A stretch of DNA of 64,000 nt from Cephalopachus bancanus (lineage: Eukaryota > Chordata > Mammalia > Primates > Tarsiidae), in the NCBI GenBank assembly GCA_027257055.1, contig JAPVLO010000055.1, positions 10,005,501 through 10,069,500 on the forward strand. Direction: 5' to 3'. The translations under genes and the position numbers were made by a program. How positions within the stretch are numbered: position 1 is the first letter of the stretch; every line of letters starts with the position of its first letter. A model generated the notes under the pieces. The model did not search any database. It was not told the origin of the DNA and worked only from the letters and a program-made list of their open reading frames with translations. Shown here in pieces: positions 11,564-21,500 of the stretch.

Positions 11564-11843
11564 GGCCGGGTATGGTGGCCCACGTCTATAATCCCAGCAC
11601 TTTGGGAGGCCAAGGTGAGAGGATTGCCCTAGCCCACGGGTTCAAGATCAGCCTGGGCAACTTGGAGAAACCTCATCTCTACAATAAATTAAAAAAGTGG
11701 CTGGGTGTGGTGGCACATGCCTGCAGTTCCAGCTACATGGAAGGCTGAAGTGGAAGGATTGCCTGAGCCCAGTAGGTCGAGGCCGCAGTGGCCATGAACA
11801 TGCCACAGCACTCCAGCCTGGGTGAAAGAGTGAGACGCTGACT
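11564..11843 (+). mobile_element. Alu dimer, strepsirrhine type
   Basis: Forward dimer with 'caacttggagaaacctcatc', 'acaataaattaaaaaagtgg' and 'gtaggtcgaggccgcagtgg'. The usual poly-A tail has been replaced by the dinucleotide array that follows directly. Confidence 0.93.
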
Positions 11844-12078
<235 letters not shown>

Positions 12079-13029
12079 GAAAGGAAACATAAAACTGAGA
12101 ACATTCTGGTCTATATGGATGACCTGCCTTCATCAGTCAGCCTGTTTTTGGTAAATGCACCAGTTTTTTGCATTCTAAGAAAGAACGGTGTCCTCTGCGA
12201 AGATTTTCTGTTAGATTGGCCTTTTAATTCATGCGATTGTGAGGCGAGTATTTCCCCATTATTTGAGGGAAGCCCCAAAAGTTCGAGGCCGCAGTGGGAG
12301 AGGCAGAGATGGAGATGGCCTCAGGGAGAAGCTGGAAAGGATTTAGAGGGGGTCAGGCCCCAAATGCAGATTCTCCAGAGTGAAGTGTTTCTAGGCTAAA
12401 AGGTGGGGGACAGGAGTGAGAGGAAGGTGGGGAGGGGAAAGGGAGCAGGCCCTGGCCCCTGGAAGAAAGGCGGTGACAAGAAGCCTCTGAGAGTCCCCCT
12501 GAAGGGCCGGCCAGGGGACCCCAGGAACACAGAGAAAGATGCTAAGTGTGCTTCCTCTTGTGCCATCATCAACCACATAAAGCTGCTGAACACAGCTGCT
12601 TGGGGACACAGGGAGGGTTCTGTCGCACTTGGGGAGAGGCTGGACCAGAAGACCAGGGCCAGGAGAGATGCTGAAACCAGACAGCGGCCACTAGCGGGAA
12701 AGTCCAACAGGGCAATCTGAGCTGGAGACGACAAAGGATGAGCAGAGGGTGGGCTCACTCCCCAGCATCCTCAGAGCAGCCCAGCAGGGTCTGAGTGTCC
12801 TGCAAGCACACTCAGAAGGGACTCAGTGACCCCCATGGGGAATGTGGGGGCATTTACCATTGACAATGTTGATGTCATTGTGTCTACAAACCAGGGGAAA
12901 ATATTATGACTTGGTCTTAGCAGCAAAATCCTTCAGTCCAGCATGAGGAATAGCGAGCTTTCTGGAAACTTTGTTTGAGAGCCCTTGCTCCATCCAGACT
13001 CCTTCCTACATCTCCCTCACAGATCGGCA
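12079..13029. other. Unique non-coding sequence
   Basis: Contains the left arm of the 66-bp inverted repeat (12291-12356). The 107-residue frame at 12076-12399 and the overlapping frames at 12391-12758 have no recognised domain. No splice or promoter context supports a gene. Confidence 0.4.
12291..12356 (+). repeat. Inverted repeat, left arm (66 bp)
   Basis: GCAGTGGGAGAGGCAGAGAT... to ...TTTAGAGGGGGTCAG. Its reverse complement occurs at 13212-13277 with about five mismatches over 66 bases and no gap. Similarity stops at both ends. I do not recognise the unit as a known repeat family. Confidence 0.9.
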
Positions 13030-13135
13030 CCACCCGTTCCATGTCACAGATGAACAATTCGAGGGTCAGAGAGATGGGGTCTGGTAGGTCCATCATTTGC
13101 AGGCTGTCCTGGGTTTAAGCCCAGGTGTCCTGGTT
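13030..13135 (-). repeat. MIR fragment
   Basis: 'atgtcacagatgaacaattc', 'gagggtcagagagatggg' and 'ctgggtttaagcccaggtgt' correspond to the reversed MIR core and tRNA-related part. Confidence 0.75.
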
Positions 13136-13211
13136 CCTAGTGTGAATATCCATGCTGTATGACACTTTCTCCCAGGAAAAGGATGCTCCTCTGAGCAAGG
13201 GAGGGAGGGGA

Positions 13212-13277
13212 CTGACCCCCTCTAAATCCTTTCCAGCTCCTCCTTGAGGCCATCTCCATCTCCGCCTCTCCCTCTGC
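13212..13277 (-). repeat. Inverted repeat, right arm (66 bp)
   Basis: Reverse complement of 12291-12356, 855 bases downstream. Differences are scattered single substitutions, so the two copies arose from one duplication-inversion or are two opposite insertions of one unknown element. Confidence 0.9.
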
Positions 13278-13329
13278 ATGGCAGACGTACTAGGGTGGCC
13301 AGTGCACAAGACTGAGCCCTAAGGAAGAG

Positions 13330-13560
13330 AGAGAGACCTGAACAAGAATGAGATTTTACAAGTTCACCTGAGGAAGTGGAAGGTTTTCCACTTGAACTAT
13401 GACAAGTGTCTAAAAGATGGGATGGTGTCTAATTAAATATTATTTAATGTCATTCTAATTAAGATGACCTCATATTATAATTACAGATGTGCTACATTAC
13501 TTGGAAGTAATTAGAATGACTGGCTATTCTCTCTGCCCGCCTGTTTGGATGCTCCAAGCT
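13330..13560. promoter_or_regulatory. Candidate AT-rich cis-regulatory block
   Basis: Dense palindromes and TAATT-type homeodomain cores: aagtggaaggttttccactt (13374-13393, 8-bp arms), attacttggaagtaat (13496-13511), and a perfect 13-bp inverted pair gtcattctaatta (13449-13461) / taattagaatgac (13508-13520). No recognised repeat covers it. Regulatory role is inference from motif density; conservation could not be tested. Confidence 0.4.
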
Positions 13561-13604
13561 CCATACTGACCCACCCACCTCCATCACCTTCAACGCAAGG
13601 TTGC

Positions 13605-13891
13605 TTTTTTTTTTTTTGAGTTGGGAGTCTCACTCAGTCGCCCAGACTGGAGTGCAGTGGCCGCTCCCGGTCACCGCAGCCTCAACCTGCTGGGCTCCGG
13701 CGATCCTTCCACCTCAGCCTTCCGAGTAGCCGGAATTACAGGCGCGCGCTACCACACCCGGGTGATTTTTTGATTTATTGCAGAGATGAGGTCTCGCTGC
13801 CCAGGTGGGTCTCGAACCCGCGGGCTCAGGCAATCCACTCACCTCAGCCTCCCAAAGGCACCGGATTACAGACTGAGCCACTGAGCCCAGC
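13605..13891 (-). mobile_element. Alu dimer, strepsirrhine type, young-looking
   Basis: Reverse dimer with oligo-T at 13605-13617, 'ggccgctcccggtcaccgca', 'ttgatttattgcagagatga' and intact 'ctcgaacccgcgggctcagg'. Low divergence from the consensus shared by the other lineage-specific Alus here. Confidence 0.94.
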
Positions 13892-14036
13892 TGCAATGCT
13901 CTTTGAAGCAACAACACATACCAGAGTGGGACAGAAGCAAGCAGCAGCCTGACCAGCCCATGTCTCCACCAAAGAGCGAATACTTAGTGAGCACCTGTAT
14001 GCCAAGAAAGTGGGCCACACAAAGAAATGGATCTTA

Positions 14037-14198
14037 GCCAGGCACAACGGCATGCACCTGTAGTCCCAACTGCTTGGGAGGCTGAGGCAAGAGGATCCTT
14101 TGGGCCCGGAGTTCAAGGTTACAGTGAGATAATGATTGCACCACTACACTCTAGCCTGGATGACAGAGCGAGAGCCTATCTCTTCAAAAAAAAAAAGG
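14037..14198 (+). mobile_element. Free right Alu monomer (FRAM-like)
   Basis: Single arm: 'gccaggcacaacggcatgca', then the right-arm type 'ttcaaggttacagtgagat' and 'gatgacagagcgagagcc', poly-A tail. Flanked by imperfect duplications starting aaagaaatg at 14021 and 14199. Confidence 0.82.
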
Positions 14199-14744
14199 AA
14201 AGAAATGAACCTTTCTTCAAAGTACATTATTGCTTTTACTTTCTATCAGTTGGGGAATCATCACCAATGAGCAAAACACCCCCCCACCCCATGCACACAC
14301 ACACAAATCCACACACCACAATGGGCAGTTCTATGATACAGACTACAGTTAGTTCTAAGCTTCCTCCTACACACACACGGACTCATTCTCTCTCCAGTGT
14401 CAGCATGTCTCCTGGCATGTCCTGGGTCCTCTGTAGACACGTGTTCAACATGCAGGCATGTTCTCAGGCGAGTCGTGTCGGAATTATCTCCCAACTTGGG
14501 TCCCAATAGAGGGTTTTTCACCTGAGTACCCAGGATGAGCTAACTCCTCGTCTTCCCTATGACCCTGAAATTTCACCTGGGATGGCAGCCAGCATGGCCA
14601 AGGCTCAGAGGCCCCTGCAGTAACAGCAGGCTAGCTCCCCAGGCGACGAGCATCTCTCGACATGTCAGGGGTGCTCAGTGGCTCCCTGCAACTCACCAAT
14701 GTTTCATATCTCCCGGCGCCGACTTCTCACTCCACAATGTGGTG
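14199..14744. other. Unique non-coding sequence
   Basis: Short CA-rich patches at about 14285-14325 and 14370-14380. No gene or interspersed repeat recognised. The 160-residue frame at 14027-14509 begins inside the FRAM and is spurious. Confidence 0.45.
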
Positions 14745-14990
14745 ACATTAGCACCCATGAATAATCATGAAATAAAGGGAGATAATTAATATTTAGCTTT
14801 GCCAGAGGGAAGTACTTAGGGGGAAACTGTCTTTTAGGCAGAGGGGCTGATACTTGTCAGCTGGAGGGCAGGACTAATTAGATGCATCAGGCGGTGGTGA
14901 CAAGGCGCTGAAATACTGCTTGTCAGCTCCAAAGTGATTTCCACAGGATGAACAAACATTGTGTGGGACAAACACTGTGTGGACAGGTGG
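14745..14990. promoter_or_regulatory. Candidate cis-regulatory block with duplicated site
   Basis: AT-rich, with homeodomain-like cores ('gataattaatatttagc', 'gactaattagatgcatca') and a 16-bp tandem pair acaaacattgtgtggg (14952-14967) / acaaacactgtgtgga (14968-14983). Each copy has a forkhead-like ACAAACA; the first also carries a SOX-like ATTGT. No known repeat covers it. Function is inferred, not shown. Confidence 0.4.
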
Positions 14991-15279
14991 TCTCCCCTGC
15001 CCTACTCACATCCTGGGCTCTGGGGACCCACGACTAAGCTGAGGCCACAATCAGGTCATCTGACTAGGCTTGAATACCCCCAAGGACCCAGTGCTCACTT
15101 CCATTCCTGTAGCTTTGGGGCAGTAGAAAAGAGAATTGAAGCTTTAGTATCTCAAAGGCCTGGATTCAAAGCCTGTTTGCTGCCAGACCCAGCCCTCCTC
15201 TGCCGCCCTGTGTCCTCCTTCCTGGGGAAGGGTCAGCACATACACAGCATCCTAGCCAGAAGGCCCAGCACCACTCTGA
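14991..15279. other. Non-coding; weak MIR resemblance at 15120-15250
   Basis: 'aaggcctggattcaaagcct' resembles the tRNA-related part of MIR in forward orientation. Otherwise nothing recognised. Confidence 0.4.
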
Positions 15280-15650
15280 CTCCCCCTCGACCTCAGCACC
15301 CACATCCTGTCTATGACCTGGCCCCAGAGATCCTGCCCCTTCATCTCAGGCACTCATGTTCCCCACCCCAATGACCACCGCCAACCATCACAGGCTTTCT
15401 CTGGCTTTTTGCAACGGTCTCATAATTGAGCTTTTTCTTCTGGTTCCCTCCTCTCCCCCAAATCCATCCCCCAAACTGGAGCAAGGTTTCCAGAAAACAC
15501 TCCTGATGGCACTCTTTCCTATGTCCAATCACCACGTCTCCTCATGCCCTGCAAGACAATAGCCAGACTCCTCAGGATATCTTTCCGGAACACCACGCTT
15601 GGCCCCAACATGCCACCACACTCATGGCATGACTCTCCTCAACTACAGCC
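15280..15650. repeat. Ancient LINE-like 3'-end fragment, C/T-rich
   Basis: 'gacctggccccagagatcct', 'aaatccatcccccaaactgg', 'agacaatagccagactcctc' resemble a common ancient mammalian repeat that also seems present at 33.86-34.62 kb and 35.69-36.44 kb. I cannot name the family with confidence. Confidence 0.4.
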
Positions 15651-15651
15651 C

Positions 15652-15734
15652 TGCCCCATGCACATGCACACACATGTGCATCCACACAAGTATGCATATG
15701 TACACATGTGTGCACCCATGCACACACATGTAAC
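15652..15734. repeat. CA/TG-rich alternating purine-pyrimidine tract
   Basis: Irregular alternation such as catgcacatgcacacacatg and tgcatatgtacacatgtgtg over about 80 bases. Not a clean microsatellite. Alternating purine-pyrimidine DNA can favour Z-form, which is general knowledge. Confidence 0.8.
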
Positions 15735-15827
15735 CACTCTGGCCTTTCTGTCTGCTGCCAGTTCCTCTGATCTCTAACAACTGTGGCTGCAATCCTGCAA
15801 CCAGGCCACTGGCTGACAGCACAGCCT

Positions 15828-16135
15828 GCAGCAAGTCACTATCCTCTCTCCTCACGTTGCAGTTTGCTCATCTTTAAAATGGGAATGATAAAATCATAGC
15901 TACTTCTGGAGTGGCCCATGTGCCCTCCATGAAGGAATGTGTCTAAAGTCCCTGGGGCCGGGCACAGTGGCTCACATCTGTGATCCCAGCACTTTGGGAA
16001 GCTGAGGCAGGAGGATTGCCTGAGCTCAGGAGTTTGAGACTAACCTGGGCAACATAGTGAGATCCCTTCTCTACAGAAAAAAAGTCCCTGGGACCTTGTC
16101 TGGCATACATACAGAGTTTGATAAATGTTGATTGC
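15828..16135 (+). repeat. MIR, split by a FLAM
   Basis: Before the Alu: 'tttgctcatctttaaaatgg', 'gaatgataaaatcatagcta'. After it: 'ccttgtctggcatacatac', 'tttgataaatgttgattg'. The two parts join into one forward MIR 3' half once the FLAM and one duplication copy are removed. Confidence 0.88.
15957..16080 (+). mobile_element. Free left Alu monomer (FLAM-like)
   Basis: Single left arm 'gccgggcacagtggctcaca' to 'gagatcccttctctacag' plus a short A tail. Exact 12-bp duplications aaagtccctggg at 15945-15956 and 16081-16092. Confidence 0.95.
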
Positions 16136-16990
16136 TTTTCCTCAAAAAAATAGCCAGGTCTGTAGCTTGTAGAAACATAGATTGGGATAGGAAAAATGGG
16201 GAAAGGAGAGAAAAATTTGATGGGACAGAGGCAGGGGAAGGGCGGGTTCAAAGGGCACCAGGAGGGGCAAGGGTGTCCATCTCTGCAGGTCATCCTGCAA
16301 AGCCTCCCTGAGACAAACTGTGATTATTCAACTGATGATTCAGATTAAAATATTTGCACAGCAAGCATATCTGAGACAAAAGGCCTAAGACTCTCTTTAG
16401 ACTAATTTGTTCAACACAAGCACCAAATCCAAGTTGCCGCAAAACAAGAAGGACAAGATGGTATCTCTCCCCCTCCCACAAATGGAAGACACACAGCAGA
16501 ACAGCCTGGCCTAGGAGGAAGTGAGAAAGGTCCCTCAGCACTCTCAGTGCCTGCCAGGCTGCTGCTCAGTGCTGGAAGGCTTCTGAGTTGAGGGGTTGAA
16601 GAAAGGGATTCCTCCAGAGGGACAGCTGCTAACTGTTCTTTATTTGTGAGATGTTTTACAACAGTAACCCTTCCCACTGTGGTTAGTGATGTCCACACAC
16701 ACCCTCACGGAGGTTCCACATGGGGTCCCACATGGATCCAGGCACCCAGGAGAGAGGGTGGGAGGAGGGAGTAGAAGAGAAGGCGAGTGGGTGAAAGTCA
16801 GGGACAGGAAAAGAGAAACAGAGTCAGAAAAGACAATGTGAGAGAGACAGCCTGAAAGAATGGGAAAGAATGAGCTAAAAATAAAGACAGAGGCCTAGTC
16901 CTACAGATAAAAAGAGGAGAGGAAAGAGAGAGAGAAAGTGCAAGTGAGGGGAGCATATTGTTTCATTTCCCTGTGGTGATATTTGTATAC
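16136..16990. other. Non-coding, with GA-rich stretch 16745-16950
   Basis: No gene recognised. The second half is purine-rich ('gagagagggtgggaggaggg', 'gagaggaaagagagagag') but not a regular tandem repeat. Confidence 0.45.
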
Positions 16991-16999
16991 ATAATACAA

Positions 17000-17180
17000 A
17001 AGCAATGGTGGGTGAAACCACACAAATCAAGGCAATGGCAGTGGCACCAAATTACACTAATGGTCACTGTATTTTTTCCTGCCACACATGCCAGTTTCAT
17101 TGAAGTATGTTCTTGATGAAGCAGGAAAAAATATTAATTTCATTATGTCTCTCTACTTAATTTCATGGTGTTTTTTTTTT
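17000..17180. promoter_or_regulatory. Candidate conserved-element-like block
   Basis: Unique AT-rich sequence with 'aattacactaatggtcactg', 'ttcattgaagtatgttcttg' and 'atattaatttcattatgtc'. It matches no repeat I recognise and has the composition typical of developmental enhancers. Weak, inference only. Confidence 0.25.
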
Positions 17181-17419
17181 AACATTCTGAGTGCTGAAAT
17201 GGGAAGAACACATCAGCCCTTCTTCTATGCTTTAATGTGATGAGTAGACTAGAGGGTAAGCACTTATGTGAGTTACAAGCTAAACTAGCCACCATTTCCC
17301 AAAACACCATTTTTACCTGACAACTGACAAACCAGGGCTCTTCAGACTTAGCTCTTTGGCAGACATCCTCTTGAAAAATAAACAAATAGGCCTGTTCATT
17401 CCAGGAAGACAACTAACAG

Positions 17420-17690
17420 TATTTATTGTCAATAATAAAATCTGAAATTTCCAACAAAAATTAGAATTTTGGAAAACTTGTGCTTGAGAGCTTTCTAAGA
17501 CTTTTCAGTTGGCATTAATGGTGATATTAATGAACCTGGCTTCTGACTGTTGCCCAATGAAATATAACAACATCTGAAAGATCCATAAAACTCAGTAGCC
17601 AAGTACTTTCCAAATGACAATGTAACATCATGCATGTGTAAAAGATCCATGCAAAGAATAAGATAGACCACAGATTTAAGGGCACTTAGT
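17420..17690 (+). mobile_element. hAT-like DNA transposon fragment
   Basis: 'aatggtgatattaatgaac', 'caatgaaatataacaacatc', 'tactttccaaatgacaatg', 'catgcatgtgtaaaagatcc' and 'gaataagatagaccacag' resemble the transposase-coding part of an old hAT-type element, apparently the family whose 3' half lies reversed at 37.2-38.6 kb. No open frame survives. Confidence 0.5.
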
Positions 17691-17800
17691 CCTCTAAAGA
17701 CCAGATTCTTTTCTGGAAATGGAAATAATAACATGCCTTGCACAGAGATGCTAGCGAAGTATCTGGCATATAGCAGACACATGATAGCTTCTGTTATTAG
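17690..17800 (+). repeat. MIR 3' fragment
   Basis: 'gaaatggaaataataacatg', 'gcatatagcagacacatgat' match the forward MIR 3' end. Confidence 0.6.
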
Positions 17801-18079
17801 ATTACAGTGGTGGTAGATAAATTGTTATCACCATGACTTTGCCCATCTAACTTTAGTGAGCTCCCTACCACCCCCATACACACACACACACATTGCCATA
17901 CCATGCCCAGATATGATCTCGGCCCTTTGTACTTGTCTGAGCTGGACTGCTGGAGCCCAGTGTAGAAGGGAATTTCACTAGCACGTTGCTCATCTTCTAA
18001 GCACGCCCACTCACAACTGAGTAAACAGCCAGCATTTAACCAAACAGCGGTATGGCTTCAGTATTGGGCCATGTGTCTA

Positions 18080-18118
<39 letters not shown>

Positions 18119-18179
18119 GTTTGTTACTTAAGGGAGTTGTGGGCCGTGTCCACGCCTAACTACAGAGGGTGGAGCTGGC
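17801..18179. other. Unique sequence with CA and (TG)n repeats
   Basis: A short CA run at 17877-17892 and a (TG)n microsatellite of about 34 bases at 18080-18113. No gene recognised. Confidence 0.6.
18080..18113 (+). repeat. (TG)n microsatellite
   Basis: About 17 uninterrupted TG units, long enough to be length-variable between individuals. Confidence 0.95.
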
Positions 18180-18400
18180 ATTTAAAATCCACTCTTTAGC
18201 AATTTTGAAATATACAATACATTGTTATTTATTATAGTCACCATTCTGTGCAAAAAATAGTAAGTATGTGAAGTGATGGATTTGTTAATTAGCTTGGTTT
18301 AGTCATTCCACAGTGTAAACATATATCAAAACATCACATCACACCCCGTAAATGTATACAATTATTATTTGTCAATTAAAAATGAAATTTTAGAAAATGA
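18180..18400 (+). mobile_element. L1M 3'-end fragment
   Basis: 'tattatagtcaccattctgt', 'gttaattagcttggtttag', 'acatatatcaaaacatcaca', 'ttatttgtcaattaaaaatg' in order match the 3' terminus of L1MB/L1MC-type elements. Confidence 0.82.
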
Positions 18401-18730
18401 GCTTGGTGGAACACAGAGCTGGCAGCATCGTCCTTATCAGCTCGCTGACTCACTTCCATTAGGGGTACTCAGAAAACCCACGTGTAGGTCTTAGAGCTGA
18501 TACCCAGTCTCGCAGTCCAACCTGAGGGTCCAAGCAGAGGGTATGATCTTTACCCCAGCTAAGGAGAGAAACCAGGCATTCCCCCGACTCTTTCCCCACT
18601 TCTCTCCAGAGGTCTGTCATATAGATTATGCTTGGGCCACAGGACACATTTCTGTCTCAATGGAGCCAACATTTCAGCCCAGCACAGGTCATTTTGTGAC
18701 ATTTCATCTTACCTCCAATAGCACAGCCAC
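18401..18730. other. Unique non-coding sequence
   Basis: No gene or repeat recognised; it may include the unrecognised 5' part of the LTR fragment that follows. Confidence 0.4.
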
Positions 18731-18972
18731 TTGGGCAGAGATCGCAGTGATGCTTCTATAAGCCAAGAAACATCAAAGATGGCTAGCAAAACACCAGAAG
18801 CTGGAGGAGAATCCCGGAACAGAGTCTCCCTCACAGACCCAGAAGGAACCAAACCTGCTGACACCTTGACCTCAGACTCTAGTCTCTGGAACAGTGAGAC
18901 AATAAATGTCTGTTTTTTAAACCACTCAGTTTGTGGTCCTTGGCTATGGCAGCCCTAGCAAACTAATAAAAC
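18731..18972 (+). mobile_element. MaLR (MLT1-type) LTR fragment
   Basis: 'ccagaagctggaggagaatc', 'cctgctgacaccttgacctc', 'gagacaataaatgtctgtt', 'accactcagtttgtgg' and 'ggcagccctagcaaactaat' are the characteristic 3' half of an MLT1-type LTR, including the polyadenylation signal AATAAA. Confidence 0.82.
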
Positions 18973-18984
18973 TGCCCAGAAGCT

Positions 18985-19120
18985 ATTATTACACCATTTT
19001 ACAGGTGAAGAAACTGGAGCTCTGGGAGATTAAGAACTTTGCCCAAGGTCACATGGCTAAAAAAATAACTGAGCTGGAGTTAGACTTGGTTCTGCACAGC
19101 TCGAATGCCTGGCGTTTCTC
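18985..19120 (-). repeat. MIR fragment
   Basis: 'cattttacaggtgaagaaac', 'tttgcccaaggtcacatggc', 'gagctggagttagacttgg' match the reversed MIR core. Confidence 0.9.
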
Positions 19121-19242
19121 CATAGTGTCACCTTGCCCCACATGAACTGGCAAATGGTGATTAAGTCACCCATAAAATCTGAGGTAAACAATCCATTTTT
19201 CTAACCTCAGCATGAGGCAAAGCTTTGAAATGATAAATCTAC

Positions 19243-19363
19243 CTGCCTGTAATCCCAGTGCTTTGGGAGGCTGTGGCGAGAGGATTGCTTGAGGCAGCCC
19301 AGAGTTTGAGACCAGCAACGTAGTGAGATCGTGTCTCTACCGAATTTTAAAAAGACCAAAAAC
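19243..19363 (+). mobile_element. Left Alu monomer, 5'-truncated
   Basis: Starts inside the left arm at 'ctgcctgtaatcccagtgct' and ends with a short A-rich tail. Exact 12-bp duplications tgataaatctac at 19231-19242 and 19364-19375 show that it inserted already truncated. Confidence 0.92.
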
Positions 19364-19424
19364 TGATAAATCTACTTCACCATCAGAAAACTCCAGCTTT
19401 TTCTCGAAGGATGGAGCGACAGAG

Positions 19425-19665
19425 TTAAGAAGCCACATAAGTGAGGGGCCAGCATGTGGCTCAGAGGTCCCAGATTTGAATCCGACTCTGCCTCTCTCTA
19501 GCTGTGGGACCTCAATCAAGTTATCAAGTTTCTCTGTATCCCAATGTCCTCATCGATAAAATGGGAACGTGAAAATCATAATAAGGATTACACTGGAATC
19601 TGTGCTGTGGCATGCAGTAGGTGTTTAATAAGTGATTTTGTTACCGTGATCATTGTTATTGTACT
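19425..19665 (+). repeat. MIR, nearly complete
   Basis: Forward MIR from the tRNA-related part ('gatttgaatccgactctgcc') through the core ('ctgtgggacctcaatcaagt', 'cctcatcgataaaatgggaa') to the 3' end ('gcagtaggtgtttaataagt'). Confidence 0.92.
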
Positions 19666-20304
19666 TTCTCTCTACAATGTCAAATATATTCACAGTACAA
19701 TTAAACTTGAAACCTCTGCCCAAGGACCCACCACCAGCCTGTCAGAATCTCCTCCCTGTTCCCAAAGAGACCCCTCAGGAGGATGGGGAGGAGACCACCA
19801 CCAGGACACCACCAGCTGACCCATAGGCCTGTAACCTCCCTCTCCACAGGCTTCCTTGCCGCCTCATGAGGCTTCTTGACGCTGCCTCCCTAGAAATGGG
19901 GCTTGCTTTTTAAACTCAATGTGATTGTACTCAGGCCAGAGATGTGAAAGTCCTGGACAGTCAGGAGTGACCGGGAAGGAGATCCCAGGGTAGAGGCTCC
20001 CAGGTGGAAGAGCGAGAGCCATGGGTTCACATCTCAGCGAGGACTCAAAGGTAGACTTAGGGCAGGGCCTTCTCCATCTGGGCTTAGGGCTGCTTCCCTG
20101 AAGGGATTGCTGCAAGTGCTTCCAGTGCTCTTGGGTCCCCGAATGGCCACCCACAAGGACCAGCCATGTCTTTGTTTCCCCAGGTTGAGCCTGTTGCTGC
20201 TTCTCACCATGGAAGGGATAGAAACTAAACTCCAACGGAGGCACGGGCGCCTTCCTACATGGGTCCTCCCACCCCATTCCCGGGCCCCCTATGGGAAGCA
20301 GAGC
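19666..20304. other. Unique non-coding sequence
   Basis: GC-moderate, no gene or repeat recognised; the 137-residue minus-strand frame at 19864-20277 has no identifiable domain. Confidence 0.45.
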
Positions 20305-20405
20305 TCAGAGGCAAAGAACTTGGCTGCGGAGCCACCCTGCGGGCCAGGGTTGGATCCCAGCCACACCACTGGCCATGTGCTCAGGACATCACTTGTCAGT
20401 TGACC
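20305..20405 (+). repeat. MIR 5' fragment
   Basis: 'aaagaacttggctgcggagc', 'ggttggatcccagccacacc', 'ggccatgtgctcaggacatc' align with the forward MIR 5' half. Confidence 0.65.
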
Positions 20406-21369
20406 TCCAACAGACTCTGTCTCTTGGCCTCTGAGTAGGAAGCACCCCGTGCCGACCAGCTGAGAAATGCAATCGACCCGACCAGACCGTCAGCCCCGTG
20501 GCCACTTATGAAGGATCTGCAGGCTGCAGAAGCAGCTGAGTCAGAGGTGCCCAGGAGGATGGGCCTGGGGAGAGGAACCTGTGCCCTCGCCCGCAGGGGT
20601 GGAAGGGGAGCCTGAGGCCAAGGGCCCCCAGGCACCATCTCAGAGAATTGGGAACTAGAGGCCCCAGCTGTGAGAGCCCTGTGAGATTTCTTCAACTTTT
20701 GCCACTTCCCCACATTTTCCCCTTTTGTTACCACCCGCCTGCCCTGCGTGGCTGCTAATTAACCCCTTACAGCTGCAGGGCTGGCCTGCAGGGTCAGCAA
20801 AGACAAGAGAGAAGGGAGCGCGCCAAGGTCAGGCCAGCCCCAAGACAGGGGCCAAGCCAGAGGGGCCAGTGTAGCAGGTTTAGGGGGTGAGGGGGCAGAC
20901 CAGGCCTGGAGCCACCACAGCTAAAAAGCTTTTGGGCCTCTAGCCCCGCTCTGGGAAGGCTCCTGGTGACCATCCAGTCCTGATTGTGTAATAGGGCCCC
21001 ACTCTGAGAAAGCTACCACCGCTGGTGCCCCTGGGTCTTGGACCGTGAGTGTCGCTGTATTGGTTACATTCTCCACCTCTCCCTGCATCTGCCCTGCTGC
21101 TTCCAGTCCCATCCACTTCTAGGCAAGGGCAAGAAAGATCAGGGCAAGGCTGGGAGGGACGACTCACCAGGCCCTCATGGCTTCCCTGGGTTCCATGCAA
21201 GGTGGTCTCTGTGCTGACTTGGGACGGGCCAGGGAGAAGCGGGCTTAGGAGAGGAGCAGAGCACTCCCCAAAGTACTCAGTCACTCGTCTGGACCGGGGC
21301 GTCTGCTGGTGTGTGCCCATGTGCGGTGGGGGTTCACTCATGCAGTACTTCAGAACTGAAAACACATTT
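20406..21369. other. Unique GC-rich non-coding sequence
   Basis: No repeat recognised. A short block at 20720-20790 has a homeodomain-like 'gctaattaacccc' between GC-rich flanks. Frames on both strands, up to 147 residues at 20940-21383, lack domains. Confidence 0.4.
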
Positions 21370-21500
21370 TTAAGATACAACATTCCCTGTGATCTTCACA
21401 GCAATCTCATGAGGTAGAAACTCTTGTGTCAATACACAGATGGGTAAACTGAGGTTGGGACTGACTGTGACTGGACTGGGATTCTCACCCAGCCTATGGG
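21370..21500 (-). repeat. MIR/L2-like fragment
   Basis: 'cttcacagcaatctcatgag', 'acacagatgggtaaactgag', 'gggattctcacccagcctat' resemble the reversed MIR core. Confidence 0.75.

Noticed and set aside
19425..19665. 'gatttgaatccgactctgcc' considered as a tRNA T-arm
   Set aside because: It is the tRNA-derived head of a MIR element; the rest of the MIR follows.
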